From Clostridium sp. (lineage in GTDB: Bacteria; Bacillota; Clostridia; Lachnospirales; Lachnospiraceae), in assembly GCA_018377235.1 (NCBI GenBank), contig JAGZZT010000012.1:23920-87919 (forward strand): a DNA stretch of 64,000 nucleotides, written 5' to 3'. Positions 16,366-24,852 of this stretch are shown here, one piece after another. How positions within the stretch are numbered: position 1 is the stretch's first letter; each line of letters begins with the position of its first letter. The notes beneath the pieces were generated by a model. That model saw nothing but the letters and a program-made list of their open reading frames with translations. It ran no database searches and was not told where the DNA came from. Both the position numbers and the translations under genes were made by a program.

Positions 16366-16956
16366 TTACTTTAATAATCCTAATTTTTCCAGTTCATCCG
16401 TCTTGGGACGATCCAGAAATGTCTCGATTTCTCCATTTAAAAGCCGTCTGGCTGGTCCGGGCCTCACAGTTCCGATTACCGCACCCTCAAAGCCTCTCCT
16501 CCTAAGCTCTCTCACTGCTGCGAAGCCGCTGTCTGCAGCCATAAGAAAGCATCCTCCGGAATGAAGCCGGTAAGGGTTCAGATCAAAGAGCTCGCAGGCC
16601 TCCACTGTCTCCTGCCGGAGAGGAATGGCACGAAGCTCGATAGAGCAGCCAAGGCCATAGGCCTCCAAAAGTCTCCAGAGGCAGTTCATAACGCCTCCCT
16701 CTCCCACCGGCTCCATATCTGTGATTCCTGTCTCCCTGCCGATCTCCTCCGCTTCCTCCTGAGATAACAGCCTCTGATCCAGCGCAAAGATACACTCTGC
16801 ATACTGACGTGAAAAACGCTCCCTTACTGTACGCTCTCCCTTTCTGGCAGCCAGAGCCGCCCCAGTCAGACCGATACTTCCGGCTATGATAAGATCCTGG
16901 CCCGGCTTCAATGAGCCGGGCCTTTTTTCCTGTTCCTGATTCAAATGTCTGTTCAT
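16366..16956 (-). CDS. AIR synthase-like domain protein (HypE C-terminal-like)
   Basis: A 196-residue protein that matches the C-terminal half of AIR-synthase/HypE proteins: LKPGQDLIIAGSIGLTGAALAA, a GEGGVMNCLWRLLEAYGLG segment, ELFDLNPYRLHSGGCFLMA and AVIGTVRPG. Full HypE or PurM proteins are about 330 residues with an N-terminal ATP-binding half, which is absent here, so it is a stand-alone C-terminal domain. Related clostridial proteins are annotated as hydrogenase maturation-like factors, but function is not known. ATG 16956 has AGGAGG 5 nt upstream. It is the last gene of the long unit beginning with sua5. Confidence 0.7.
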   Translation of the reverse strand: MNRHLNQEQEKRPGSLKPGQDLIIAGSIGLTGAALAARKGERTVRERFSRQYAECIFALDQRLLSQEEAEEIGRETGITDMEPVGEGGVMNCLWRLLEAYGLGCSIELRAIPLRQETVEACELFDLNPYRLHSGGCFLMAADSGFAAVRELRRRGFEGAVIGTVRPGPARRLLNGEIETFLDRPKTDELEKLGLLK

Positions 16957-16990
16957 GCACACCTCCTGTATACCTTTTCCAGGCTGGCAC

Positions 16991-18502
16991 TTACGGATTC
17001 GGCACAGACGCCGGATCCGCCGCAGGAGCGGCAGGGCTCACAGGCTCAGAGGCAGGACCTGCGGGACCTGACGGCTGCTCTGGAACAGGAACACTCTCCT
17101 GGGGCAGTGTCTCTGCCGGAGCCGACGGGTCGGTGACAGCTGGTATGGACGGAGCCGACGGTCCTACCCGGTATACGGCCTTTGACGCCATGTAGGTGTC
17201 TGTGTGAAGGATCTCCCGCCCTGTCTCTACTCCGTTTTCATAGACTACCTTCCAGAGCCTTGATTTCTTTCCTACGTGTCCAGAGGACTCTTTCACTCTG
17301 GCTCCCGGCGCCAGGGATGGATCAACCTTCTCCACCGGCGCTCCCGGATCCGTTGTCCCAAGCGTCTCGGAAATAAACTCAATGGTTCTTCCCTCTGGCC
17401 GGGTATCCTTCCCATAAGCCGTAAAGGTAAGAGTATTTCCTGATACAGAACCTTCAATGTAGACAGGTGTATCGTAATTATTCTTAAACTTCAAGTCTTT
17501 GTAGGTTCCTGCAATAGCCGCGTCCTCCGAAGGCTTTACATATCCCACGGTCATGGAATGATTCTGCCTCTGAGTCACCTCAAGCTCTGCCCGAAGCACC
17601 ACATTATAGAGAGTCGTACACAGCTGGCAGGCGCCTCCTCCAATGGAATCCACCGTCCGGCCATTCTCATAGGAGCCGGCGGCTGCATATCCATTCTCAA
17701 TAGTAAACGGTGTCAGCCAGGTATAGGCAGAAAATTCATCTCCAGGCATCAGAACCGTCCCATTAATCTTCGCGGCTCCTGTCTTCAGGTTCTGAGTTCT
17801 GGATCTGGCTCCTGCATTGAAATTTGTGCTGAAGGTTCCCAGCACGTCTGAAATAGTCTCCAGATCGGATCTGTGAATCCTGGGCTCTGTTTCTGTCACT
17901 ACTGCCTCCACGGAGATGGAGTCAGAAATGCCCTGGTTCAGGGCAGTGTTAAGGGCCTCCCGGGTAGCATCGAAATCGACTCCCAGGCCAATCTCCTCGT
18001 CTGTAATTACAAAAGCCCCGTTTTCTCTGGAAATAGACGCGTCCTTCGCCTCCCTCACGTAGGGCGCACAGTTATCGTTTACAAAGGCTGACAGCTTTTC
18101 ATCGTCCAAAGACGCCTTTACAGTCAGGGAAAGGGGTTCCTTCTGAAGCTTTTTTGTCCGCGCAAAACGCTCTAAAAGGTTTCCGCCGGAATATTCTCCA
18201 ATGGCAGCGCTCAGCTCTTCTTCATTTTCCCAGTAGAGTCCCAGCTCTCCGGCTGTGGAAGAAAAGCTGGTTCCATCAATGGAAACAGAAATTTCCTCCT
18301 CCTTCATAGAATCTACATACTCCTTCAGCTTCCCGGAAGCCTCCTCCGGCGTCCGCCCGGAAAAGTCAAGAGTCTCTTCTCCTGCTCCAGCCACAGAAAA
18401 TCCCTCCGGAAGGATTCCCGCCTCTGCCTTCACAGGCTGCATAAATAAAATTCCGGCTGACAGAGCTGCTGTCAGGCCGGCTGTCCATAAATTCCTCTTC
18501 AT
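16991..18502 (-). CDS. VanW-family exported protein
   Basis: A 503-residue protein with an N-terminal signal peptide (cleavage near residue 27). Two peptidoglycan-binding-4-like segments span residues about 45-215. A VanW domain follows at about 225-365, including FNAGARSRTQNLKTGAAKING, MPGDEFSAY, GGGACQLCTTLYNVVLRAEL and RQNHSMTVGYV. A G5-like domain follows at about 365-440, then a Pro/Ala/Ser-rich tail that could cross the wall. VanW proteins occur near vancomycin-resistance genes, but most, like this one, are housekeeping envelope proteins of unknown activity. Confidence 0.88.
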   Translation of the reverse strand: MKRNLWTAGLTAALSAGILFMQPVKAEAGILPEGFSVAGAGEETLDFSGRTPEEASGKLKEYVDSMKEEEISVSIDGTSFSSTAGELGLYWENEEELSAAIGEYSGGNLLERFARTKKLQKEPLSLTVKASLDDEKLSAFVNDNCAPYVREAKDASISRENGAFVITDEEIGLGVDFDATREALNTALNQGISDSISVEAVVTETEPRIHRSDLETISDVLGTFSTNFNAGARSRTQNLKTGAAKINGTVLMPGDEFSAYTWLTPFTIENGYAAAGSYENGRTVDSIGGGACQLCTTLYNVVLRAELEVTQRQNHSMTVGYVKPSEDAAIAGTYKDLKFKNNYDTPVYIEGSVSGNTLTFTAYGKDTRPEGRTIEFISETLGTTDPGAPVEKVDPSLAPGARVKESSGHVGKKSRLWKVVYENGVETGREILHTDTYMASKAVYRVGPSAPSIPAVTDPSAPAETLPQESVPVPEQPSGPAGPASEPVSPAAPAADPASVPNP

Positions 18503-18523
18503 ACGCTGGAAAACTCCTCTTCC

Positions 18524-18637
18524 CTAAAATAAGGAGGATAAGCCTGCGATCACAGTTCCCCCTACCATGGTTATGAGAATGATCACAACCATAATCGTAG
18601 TGATAATCTTTTTTGACTTGTTATTTCCCATAAACAT
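18524..18637 (-). CDS. Small single-pass membrane protein (37 residues)
   Basis: A 37-codon gene beginning ATG 18637, with GAGGTGAG about 7 nt upstream. It has a basic N-terminus (NNKSKK) and one hydrophobic segment of about 22 residues (IITTIMVVIILITMVGGTVIAG), then a short tail LSSLF. It lies neatly between the exonuclease and VanW genes in the same direction. Small conserved membrane proteins of this kind are found in related clostridia; the function is unknown. Confidence 0.65.
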   Translation of the reverse strand: MFMGNNKSKKIITTIMVVIILITMVGGTVIAGLSSLF

Positions 18638-18644
18638 ACGTCTC

Positions 18645-19397
18645 TCACCTCTTTTTCATTCTTCCGTACTGAAATATAATTTTATCTGTCATCCTGGACG
18701 CCTCGCTGCGCGTCAGGTATTCTATGTCAACAGATAGGTTTATTCTATGATATTTTGCCAATTCCCGCAAGCCTTCTTTTTGCTTTTTTGAGGCCGGCTG
18801 ATCCCTTTTTACCTTATAAATCAGCGGCTTTGGGAGAAAAGCCTCCTCATGCTGGGAAAAGTTCAGAGCCCTGATTTTCTGATACAGAAAATGGGACATT
18901 CTGGCATCTGAAAGCGCCCGGTGCGCTGTCTCTTCCGGAACCTGAAACCAGGCGCATGCAGCGGCCAGATTCTTTTTCTCTTCCTCTGGCATGAACCGGC
19001 GGCAGAGAGCCAGCGTATCGATGCCCGCCCGCTCAAAGGAAAAGCCTGCGTTGACTGCAGCCCGCTTTAAAAAACTGTAGTCGAAGATCACATGATGGCC
19101 CAGCAGAGGAAGCTCCTGACAGAATTCCATGACCTGCCCGATGACATCTTCCATGTCCGGCGCTTCTGTGAGCATCTCATCTGTGATGCCTGTCAGATCC
19201 GTAATCCTCGCTGGAAGCGGCTGATGAGGGTTGATAAGCAGGGAAAGCTCCCTCTCTATCGCTCCATTTTTCACCAGGCAGGCTCCAATCTCTATGATTC
19301 TGCTGCGCTTCGGATCAAGACCTGTAGTTTCCAGATCCAGTGCCAGATAGGAGCCGCCTGCACAGCAGAGCGCTGATTCCCGTTCTCTCTCCTCCAT
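18645..19397 (-). CDS. DnaQ/PolC-type 3'-5' exonuclease
   Basis: A 250-residue DEDDh exonuclease. Exo I is YLALDLETTGLDPKRSRIIEIGA, Exo II is LLGHHVIFDYSFLKRAA, and Exo III is HRALSDARMSHFLY with the catalytic histidine and aspartate. It resembles the epsilon/PolC proofreading family but stands alone, so a repair or RNA role is equally possible. Residues about 180-250 form a basic C-terminal region with no assigned domain. The start is ATG 19397, which overlaps the stop of nth (TGATG), implying coupling; a longer frame to 19508 would lie inside nth. Confidence 0.87.
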   Translation of the reverse strand: MEERERESALCCAGGSYLALDLETTGLDPKRSRIIEIGACLVKNGAIERELSLLINPHQPLPARITDLTGITDEMLTEAPDMEDVIGQVMEFCQELPLLGHHVIFDYSFLKRAAVNAGFSFERAGIDTLALCRRFMPEEEKKNLAAACAWFQVPEETAHRALSDARMSHFLYQKIRALNFSQHEEAFLPKPLIYKVKRDQPASKKQKEGLRELAKYHRINLSVDIEYLTRSEASRMTDKIIFQYGRMKKR

Positions 19398-20053
19398 CAC
19401 AGTTCTTCCTTTCTTCCAAGGCATTCTTCTCTTAAAAAACACTCCCCGCACCTGGGGTTTCTGGCCGTACAGATCGTTCTTCCCAGCGTAATAATATGAA
19501 TGTTCCACAGAATCCAGTGGTCTTTCGGCAATACCCTCATCAGCTCATACTCGATCTTCTCCGGATCCTCCTCCTTCGCAAGTCCCAGCTTTCTGGAAAT
19601 CCGCTTTACATGGGTATCTACCACAATACTGGGTTCATTGTAAATATTGCCTCGGATCACATTGGCCGTCTTCCTGCCCACCCCTGCCAGAGTCAGCAGA
19701 TCCTCCATCCTTTCCGGAACCTGGCCGTCAAACCGCTCCACCAGCGCCTGACAGCAGGAAATAATATTTTTAGCTTTAGAGTGGTAAAAACCGATGGAAT
19801 GAATATCCTGTTCCAGCTCTCTCTGATCGGCGGCGGCAAATTTCTCCAGCGTATCGTATTTCTTAAAGAGAGTCTCAGTCACTATATTTACCCTGGCATC
19901 TGTACACTGGGCGCTCATAATCACAGCGATTAAAAGCTGCCACGGCGTCTCATAGTTCAGATAACAGCGGTACTCTGTGCCGTATTCCCTGTCAAGCAGC
20001 GCAAGAATTCGCTCCACCCGCTCCGCCTTCCTGGCTTTCGTCTCTCGTTTCAC
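19397..20053 (-). CDS. nth: Endonuclease III
   Basis: A 218-residue DNA glycosylase/AP lyase of base excision repair, acting on oxidised pyrimidines. The helix-hairpin-helix LLTLAGVGRKTANVI contains the catalytic lysine, and the aspartate is in VVDTHVKRISRKLG. The C-terminal [4Fe-4S] site is present as C-x6-C-x2-C-x5-C (CTARNPRCGECFLREEC). Its stop codon overlaps the start of the exonuclease downstream. Confidence 0.96.
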   Translation of the reverse strand: MKRETKARKAERVERILALLDREYGTEYRCYLNYETPWQLLIAVIMSAQCTDARVNIVTETLFKKYDTLEKFAAADQRELEQDIHSIGFYHSKAKNIISCCQALVERFDGQVPERMEDLLTLAGVGRKTANVIRGNIYNEPSIVVDTHVKRISRKLGLAKEEDPEKIEYELMRVLPKDHWILWNIHIITLGRTICTARNPRCGECFLREECLGRKEEL

Positions 20054-20106
20054 AGCTATTGTTCCCCTTTTTTATAAAAATGATTAATTGCTTTCCGCTC
20101 TCTGGC

Positions 20107-21993
20107 TTAATTCTTCCTCTCAATTCTGCCAGCTTCGATCCTTCTGGCATTTCCTAAAAGCGCATCCCTGTGCAGATAATCAAACAGGAGCAGCCGTCCG
20201 TCCCTCATAACCTCCATGTGAGCCATCCGGCTCATCTGCCTGGAGTCATATCCCTCGTATCCTATGAGACAGCGCGGCTCCTTCCCTTCTCTGATAAAGA
20301 ACTGTTTGATCTCCTCCTTGTAAGGTGATAAATCTCTCCCAAAGGATGGACGGCTCTTAGCGTTTTCCCTGAGGTAGAGATCCTCTGTCAAAAGATCACG
20401 GTACAGTTCCAGCCTGTCCGGATCTGCCTGTACCTCTGTCTGAATATCCCTCCCCAGCGTTTTCTCAATAAAGGCAAACAGGATTTCATACCTGGCGTTC
20501 CGGCTGTGGCTGACCCCCGACAGGCCCCGCTCTCTGTAATAGCCCCAAAGAGCCTCATACATGTCAAAAGCTGATGAAAATTCGGTCTGAAGTTCCTTCA
20601 CCGTATTTCTGAACTGACCGCTGTTGTAGTAGACTTCCACCATCTCCTCCACGCCTTTCAGCCGGATCAGCTCCCCGTAGGACAGCCATCTGGTGGACAA
20701 TACCTCATAGGGAGGCGTTTCTCTGAATAAAAGGCCATAGTCCTGCGCCCTTTCCTCCATATAAGAGCCGGAGAGCACCTTCAAAAAGCCCAGCTGCAGC
20801 TGCTCCGGTTCCATGGCGTAAACCTGGTTAAACGAGCGCTTAAAAGACTCATACCCCTCCCAGGGCAGGCCTGCGATTAAATCCAGGTGCTGGTGGATAT
20901 TTCGGAATCCATTGATTTGTTTTACATTTGACTCCAGCTTCTTCAAATCCATCCGCCGCCGGATTTCTCTGATTGTATCCGGATTTGTTGTCTGCACTCC
21001 TATCTCCAGCTGAACAAGACCAGGGCGCATCTCTGACAGCAGGAAAAGTTCCTCCTCCGACAGAAGATCCGCTGAAATTTCAAAATGGAAGTTTGTAATC
21101 CCATTGTCGTGATCCCGGATAAAACGCCATATTTCCATGGAATGACTCTTTTTACAGTTAAAGGTCCGATCTACAAATTTCACCTGCGGGACACGATGTT
21201 CCAGGAAAAAAGCCAGCTCCTGCTTCACCAGCTCAAGACTGCGGAACCGTACAGTCTTATCAATGGAAGAGAGGCAGTAGCTGCAGGAAAAGGGACAGCC
21301 CCTGCTGCTCTCATAATAGATAATTCTATTCTCCATACCCTTTAAATCGCTGTAGACAAAGGGAATATCATCCAAATCCATCAGAGGGGCAGGCAGATTC
21401 TTCACAATCTCTTCTGTTTCATGGCAGCCGCAGACTCCGCTCCCATCCTCTCGTCGGAAAATAAGGCCAGGAATCTGTTCCAGAGACTCGTCCGGCCAGA
21501 CAGACCGGCTGATATTCTGGCAGGCCGCCTGACGGATAAAATCGCCTCCATCCCCTGTCTCTGACTCTTCCTGTCTGTCCGCAGCGCCCAGAAGCCGGAA
21601 AAAGGTCTCTTCTCCTTCCCCAGCCATGACGCCCCGCACAGACGGTTCCTTCCTTAAAAATTCCTCCGCCCGGTAGGAAACCTCCGGCCCTCCCAGCCAG
21701 ATTTCAGTTCTGGGCAGTACCTTTTTCAGATCCCGGATCAGCTCCTGAACATAGAGAATATTCCAGATATAGCAGGAAAATCCTACTGCATCCGGATCCT
21801 TTTCGTAAATATCCTGCAGAATATCATCCATCTGGTGATTAATAGTGTATTCTCCTATTTCTATCTCCCAATCTGCCCCTGAAACATCTGCTGCCTGTCC
21901 TTTCCGCTTTTCATCCGCATACTTTTTCAGGCTGTAGACGCCCAGATTTGAATGAATATACTTAGCGTTTACCGCTGCCAGCAAAAATTTCAT
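20107..21993 (-). CDS. B12-binding domain radical SAM protein (DUF4080)
   Basis: A 628-residue enzyme. Residues about 1-150 are a cobalamin-binding-like domain (DAVGFSCYIWN, EIWLGGPEVSY). The radical SAM core follows, with the cluster motif CPFSCSYC near residue 235 and an EIGVQTTNPDTIREIRR segment. The C-terminal third (about 460-628) is the DUF4080 region. Members are widespread in Clostridia and Bacteroides; their substrate is unknown. The start directly abuts the stop of the dCMP deaminase gene. It is probably a SAM-dependent methyl or radical transferase acting in the cytoplasm. Confidence 0.88.
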   Translation of the reverse strand: MKFLLAAVNAKYIHSNLGVYSLKKYADEKRKGQAADVSGADWEIEIGEYTINHQMDDILQDIYEKDPDAVGFSCYIWNILYVQELIRDLKKVLPRTEIWLGGPEVSYRAEEFLRKEPSVRGVMAGEGEETFFRLLGAADRQEESETGDGGDFIRQAACQNISRSVWPDESLEQIPGLIFRREDGSGVCGCHETEEIVKNLPAPLMDLDDIPFVYSDLKGMENRIIYYESSRGCPFSCSYCLSSIDKTVRFRSLELVKQELAFFLEHRVPQVKFVDRTFNCKKSHSMEIWRFIRDHDNGITNFHFEISADLLSEEELFLLSEMRPGLVQLEIGVQTTNPDTIREIRRRMDLKKLESNVKQINGFRNIHQHLDLIAGLPWEGYESFKRSFNQVYAMEPEQLQLGFLKVLSGSYMEERAQDYGLLFRETPPYEVLSTRWLSYGELIRLKGVEEMVEVYYNSGQFRNTVKELQTEFSSAFDMYEALWGYYRERGLSGVSHSRNARYEILFAFIEKTLGRDIQTEVQADPDRLELYRDLLTEDLYLRENAKSRPSFGRDLSPYKEEIKQFFIREGKEPRCLIGYEGYDSRQMSRMAHMEVMRDGRLLLFDYLHRDALLGNARRIEAGRIERKN

Positions 21994-22560
21994 CTACAGA
22001 GATACCTCTATCTTTCTTCCAGTTGGATTGTACTTATAATATCTCACTCCCGCCGCATCCAGCATTCGCTTAGAAGCCCGAACGGAAGGTGTGTTTTTAT
22101 ATTTGTCGCTGTCATAGACCAGTGTGCGGATACCCGCCTGGATAATCGCCTTGGCGCACTCATTACAGGGAAACAGGGTGACATAAAGCTTGCTGCCCTC
22201 CAGGCTGCCTCCCCTGTAATTTAAAATGGCATTCAGCTCGCTGTGGGTGGTATAGAGATACTTGGCATTGTAGGGATCATCTGTCTCATGCTCTTTTCCC
22301 CACGGAAATTCATCATCTGAGCAGCCAATAGGAAAGCCGTTATACCCCATAGAAAGAATCTTATTGTCGCTGCTGACAATGCAGGCTCCCACCTGCGTGC
22401 TGGGATCCTTCGACCGCATGGCCGCCAGCTTGGCAACTCCCATAAAATACTCATCCCAGGTAATGTAATCTGCCCTTTTTTCTGACTTGCAGACTCTTCC
22501 TCTGATTTTAGCTGTCTCTTCTGTTCTTGCCGTCTCTTCTGCCTTTTCTGCCCCATTCAT
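21994..22560 (-). CDS. dCMP deaminase family protein (ComEB-like)
   Basis: A 188-residue zinc deaminase converting dCMP to dUMP for thymidylate synthesis. The zinc-site motifs are THSELNAIL (the usual HAE is HSE here) and LFPCNECAKAII. Other family features are DPSTQVGACIVS and GYNGFPIGCSDDEFPW. About 30 residues at the N-terminus are charged and not part of the fold. GGAGG precedes ATG 22560 by about 9 nt. It is the second gene of the sua5 unit. Confidence 0.92.
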   Translation of the reverse strand: MNGAEKAEETARTEETAKIRGRVCKSEKRADYITWDEYFMGVAKLAAMRSKDPSTQVGACIVSSDNKILSMGYNGFPIGCSDDEFPWGKEHETDDPYNAKYLYTTHSELNAILNYRGGSLEGSKLYVTLFPCNECAKAIIQAGIRTLVYDSDKYKNTPSVRASKRMLDAAGVRYYKYNPTGRKIEVSL

Positions 22561-22621
22561 AGATACTGCCTCCTCCTGCTGCTCTTCTATTCCTCTTTTC
22601 TGCCTCTGTTCTCTCCTGATC

Positions 22622-23752
22622 CTACACCTGAATCACCTGATATCCTGCCGCCTTGTTCAGCCGGTTCATAATCGCCTGCCCCAGCTCATCGGCAGGAAAA
22701 CTCTCTGAAAAGATAACATCCGCTCCCAAATCGTCAAAGTCTCTGAGTACCGCATAGAGATTATGAGCCACCGTCGCCTCGTCTGACCGGAGACCAATAC
22801 TCTTTACAATTCCAGCCGGATAAAGCGTCTTTGTCTCTTCCGTACAGATAATACCTACCTTACAGCCCTTTCCAAGCTTCTCAGCCGCCAGCTCATTGAT
22901 ACGGGCTGTCACTGCCCCCGTCTCTCCCTCTACCAGCGTGAGGGACGCCTTGGGAGCGTAATGGCGGTATTTCATGCCTGGGGCCTTTGGCTTTACATCT
23001 GCCCTTATAGGGCCTGTAATCGCCGGATCCACATCTACCTGCCCCACAGCGTCCCGAAGCATCTCCATGGTAATGGCTCCTGGTCTCAAAAGAGTGGGAA
23101 TTTCCTCCGTCACATCCACAATTGTAGATTCCACGCCGATTCCCACTGGACCTCCATCCACAATCATATCAATTTTTCCGTCCATGTCCTGAAGCACATG
23201 CTCTGCTCTGGTAGGGCTGGGACGGCCTGACGTATTGGCGCTGGGAGCTGCAATAGGAACGCCTGCCAGGCGGATCAGTTCTCTTGCTACCGGATCGCTG
23301 GGCATACGCACAGCCACTGTCTCAAGGCCTCCTGTAGTACCGTGAGGCACAATTTCACTTTTAGGAAATACCAGAGTCAGCGGTCCTGGCCAGAATGCCT
23401 CCGCCAGCTTTCTTCCCGCTTCCGGAATCTCAGATACCAGCGGCTTCAGGCCGTCTAAATCAGCAATATGTGCAATCAGAGGATTATCAGAAGGACGTCC
23501 TTTCGCCTCATAAATCTTCCTGGAAGCCTTCTCATCCAGGGCATTTGCCCCCAGCCCGTACACAGTCTCTGTCGGAAAAGCAGCAAGGCCTCCTTTTCTG
23601 AGAACTGCCGCCGCTTCCGCAAGAGCCGCCTGATCCTCGTCTGTCAATTCTGCCGGTCTGTTTCTGTCAGCCAGAGAAAAGCTCAGCTCCTTCTCCCGCA
23701 TATTTCTGTACGCTTCATTGATTTTTACAACCTTTGTTTTTATCTGATCCAT
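22622..23752 (-). CDS. L-threonylcarbamoyladenylate synthase (Sua5 type)
   Basis: A 376-residue enzyme that makes threonylcarbamoyl-AMP for the t6A modification of ANN-decoding tRNAs. The YrdC core (about residues 35-220) shows GGLAAFPTETVYGLG, KGRPSDNPLIAHI and SANTSGRPSPT. The C-terminal Sua5 domain (about 240-376) is present with the usual linker. ATG 23752 is chosen because an AGAGG box precedes it; the longer frame to 23833 has no family likeness. It starts the eight-gene minus-strand unit that runs to 16366. Confidence 0.93.
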   Translation of the reverse strand: MDQIKTKVVKINEAYRNMREKELSFSLADRNRPAELTDEDQAALAEAAAVLRKGGLAAFPTETVYGLGANALDEKASRKIYEAKGRPSDNPLIAHIADLDGLKPLVSEIPEAGRKLAEAFWPGPLTLVFPKSEIVPHGTTGGLETVAVRMPSDPVARELIRLAGVPIAAPSANTSGRPSPTRAEHVLQDMDGKIDMIVDGGPVGIGVESTIVDVTEEIPTLLRPGAITMEMLRDAVGQVDVDPAITGPIRADVKPKAPGMKYRHYAPKASLTLVEGETGAVTARINELAAEKLGKGCKVGIICTEETKTLYPAGIVKSIGLRSDEATVAHNLYAVLRDFDDLGADVIFSESFPADELGQAIMNRLNKAAGYQVIQV

Positions 23753-23934
23753 GTTTTTTAACCTCTTCCTGCCAGCTTGGCTCCGATTCTTCCCTGAAAG
23801 CAGCGTCTCCTGTTTCTGACGCTTCGGCCTCAAGCGGAGAGAATTGCGCTATAAGGCGTGTTGTCTCTTTTACACTGACGCTATCATAGCACAGGAACAG
23901 AACAGGTGCAAGACTGGCCTGCGGCAGCAGACTC

Positions 23935-24648
23935 TCATCTGGTATTTAAGTATTCCATCACTCCCATATGAATGGTCCAAGCCAGCCGATCCTGATATTC
24001 CGGTGAACCAAGCCGCGCTGCTTCCTGCCAGTTCGAAAGAAATCCGCACTCAACAATTACAATCGGACATTTGACGTGGAGAAGCAGGTAATAGCTGTCA
24101 TTGGCCTTGGCCTTTCTGGTATTCTGCTTCCCCAAAACATAATCAAACCTCTTCTGTATGATCTCTGCCAGCCGTTTTCCCTTTACAGAACCAGTGTAGT
24201 AAAAAACCTGGCCTCCTGACACTGGCTCCTGGTGATAACTGTTCTGGTGAATGCTCACCACCAGCTCTGGCTGAGCCTGGTCTGCCAGACTGCATCTGGC
24301 CTTCATATCAGCCGATTTTTTTCTGGTATCCGTTTCGCTGTAAAGTCCTTTATCCTCCTCCCTTGTCAAAATCACCTTCACATCCGCCTGTTCCAGATAG
24401 CGGGCCAGTTTTTTTGCAATTGCCAGGTTAATATCTTTTTCCAGGCTCTGATCCACTCCCACCTTGCCTGGATCATTGCCGCCATGTCCTGCGTCAATCA
24501 CCACCACCGGCTGTTTTGTCCCCACATGAACGCTTCTGCCAGCTGCCGCAAGTCCCGTATACCGAAATACAGAAAATAAAAATGCCGACAGAAGCACTGC
24601 GCAAAACGCTCCCACTATATGCCGCTTGATGAAATGAACTGCTCTCAT
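23935..24648 (-). CDS. N-acetylmuramoyl-L-alanine amidase (Amidase_3)
   Basis: A 237-residue exported peptidoglycan hydrolase. A basic N-terminus and hydrophobic segment (about residues 8-30) serve as signal or anchor. The zinc amidase domain carries the first ligand in VIDAGHGGNDPG, a glutamate in LEKDINLAI, the second histidine in SIHQNSYH and the catalytic glutamate in VECGFLSN. It cleaves the bond between muramic acid and the stem peptide. No separate wall-binding repeat is present. The start at 24648 has GGTGGAG close upstream; a longer frame to 24747 is less likely. Confidence 0.9.
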   Translation of the reverse strand: MRAVHFIKRHIVGAFCAVLLSAFLFSVFRYTGLAAAGRSVHVGTKQPVVVIDAGHGGNDPGKVGVDQSLEKDINLAIAKKLARYLEQADVKVILTREEDKGLYSETDTRKKSADMKARCSLADQAQPELVVSIHQNSYHQEPVSGGQVFYYTGSVKGKRLAEIIQKRFDYVLGKQNTRKAKANDSYYLLLHVKCPIVIVECGFLSNWQEAARLGSPEYQDRLAWTIHMGVMEYLNTR

Positions 24649-24772
24649 CTCTCCACCTGACTGCACTTCGTTCCGTTCAGTATATTCTTCTTTGGCCCTG
24701 TCCCATGTCTGGCATCTGGCGTCAGTGTACAAAGAGGGCTGCAGCATATACAGAAAAAGCTCTGACAGCTAA

Positions 24773-24819
24773 AAAGAAAGCCTTTCTGCTCCTTTAAGCG
24801 GAATAGAAAAGCTCTCTTT
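24773..24819 (-). terminator. Terminator after the GH18 gene; conserved-loop hairpin, copy I
   Basis: Stem 24773-24787 with 24805-24819, then TTTTT in the minus direction. On the minus strand the loop is ATTCCGCTTAAAGGAGC, close to the short family loop. Confidence 0.65.
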
Positions 24820-24852
24820 CTGCAAATGCCCAGGCAGCCCCCAGGCAGGTCT

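Noticed and set aside
16899..16928. Strong GC hairpin followed by six T residues on the plus strand
   Set aside because: It lies inside the 5' coding part of the AIRS-like gene on the minus strand, where it has no U tract, and no plus-strand gene ends there; probably a by-product of the coding sequence.
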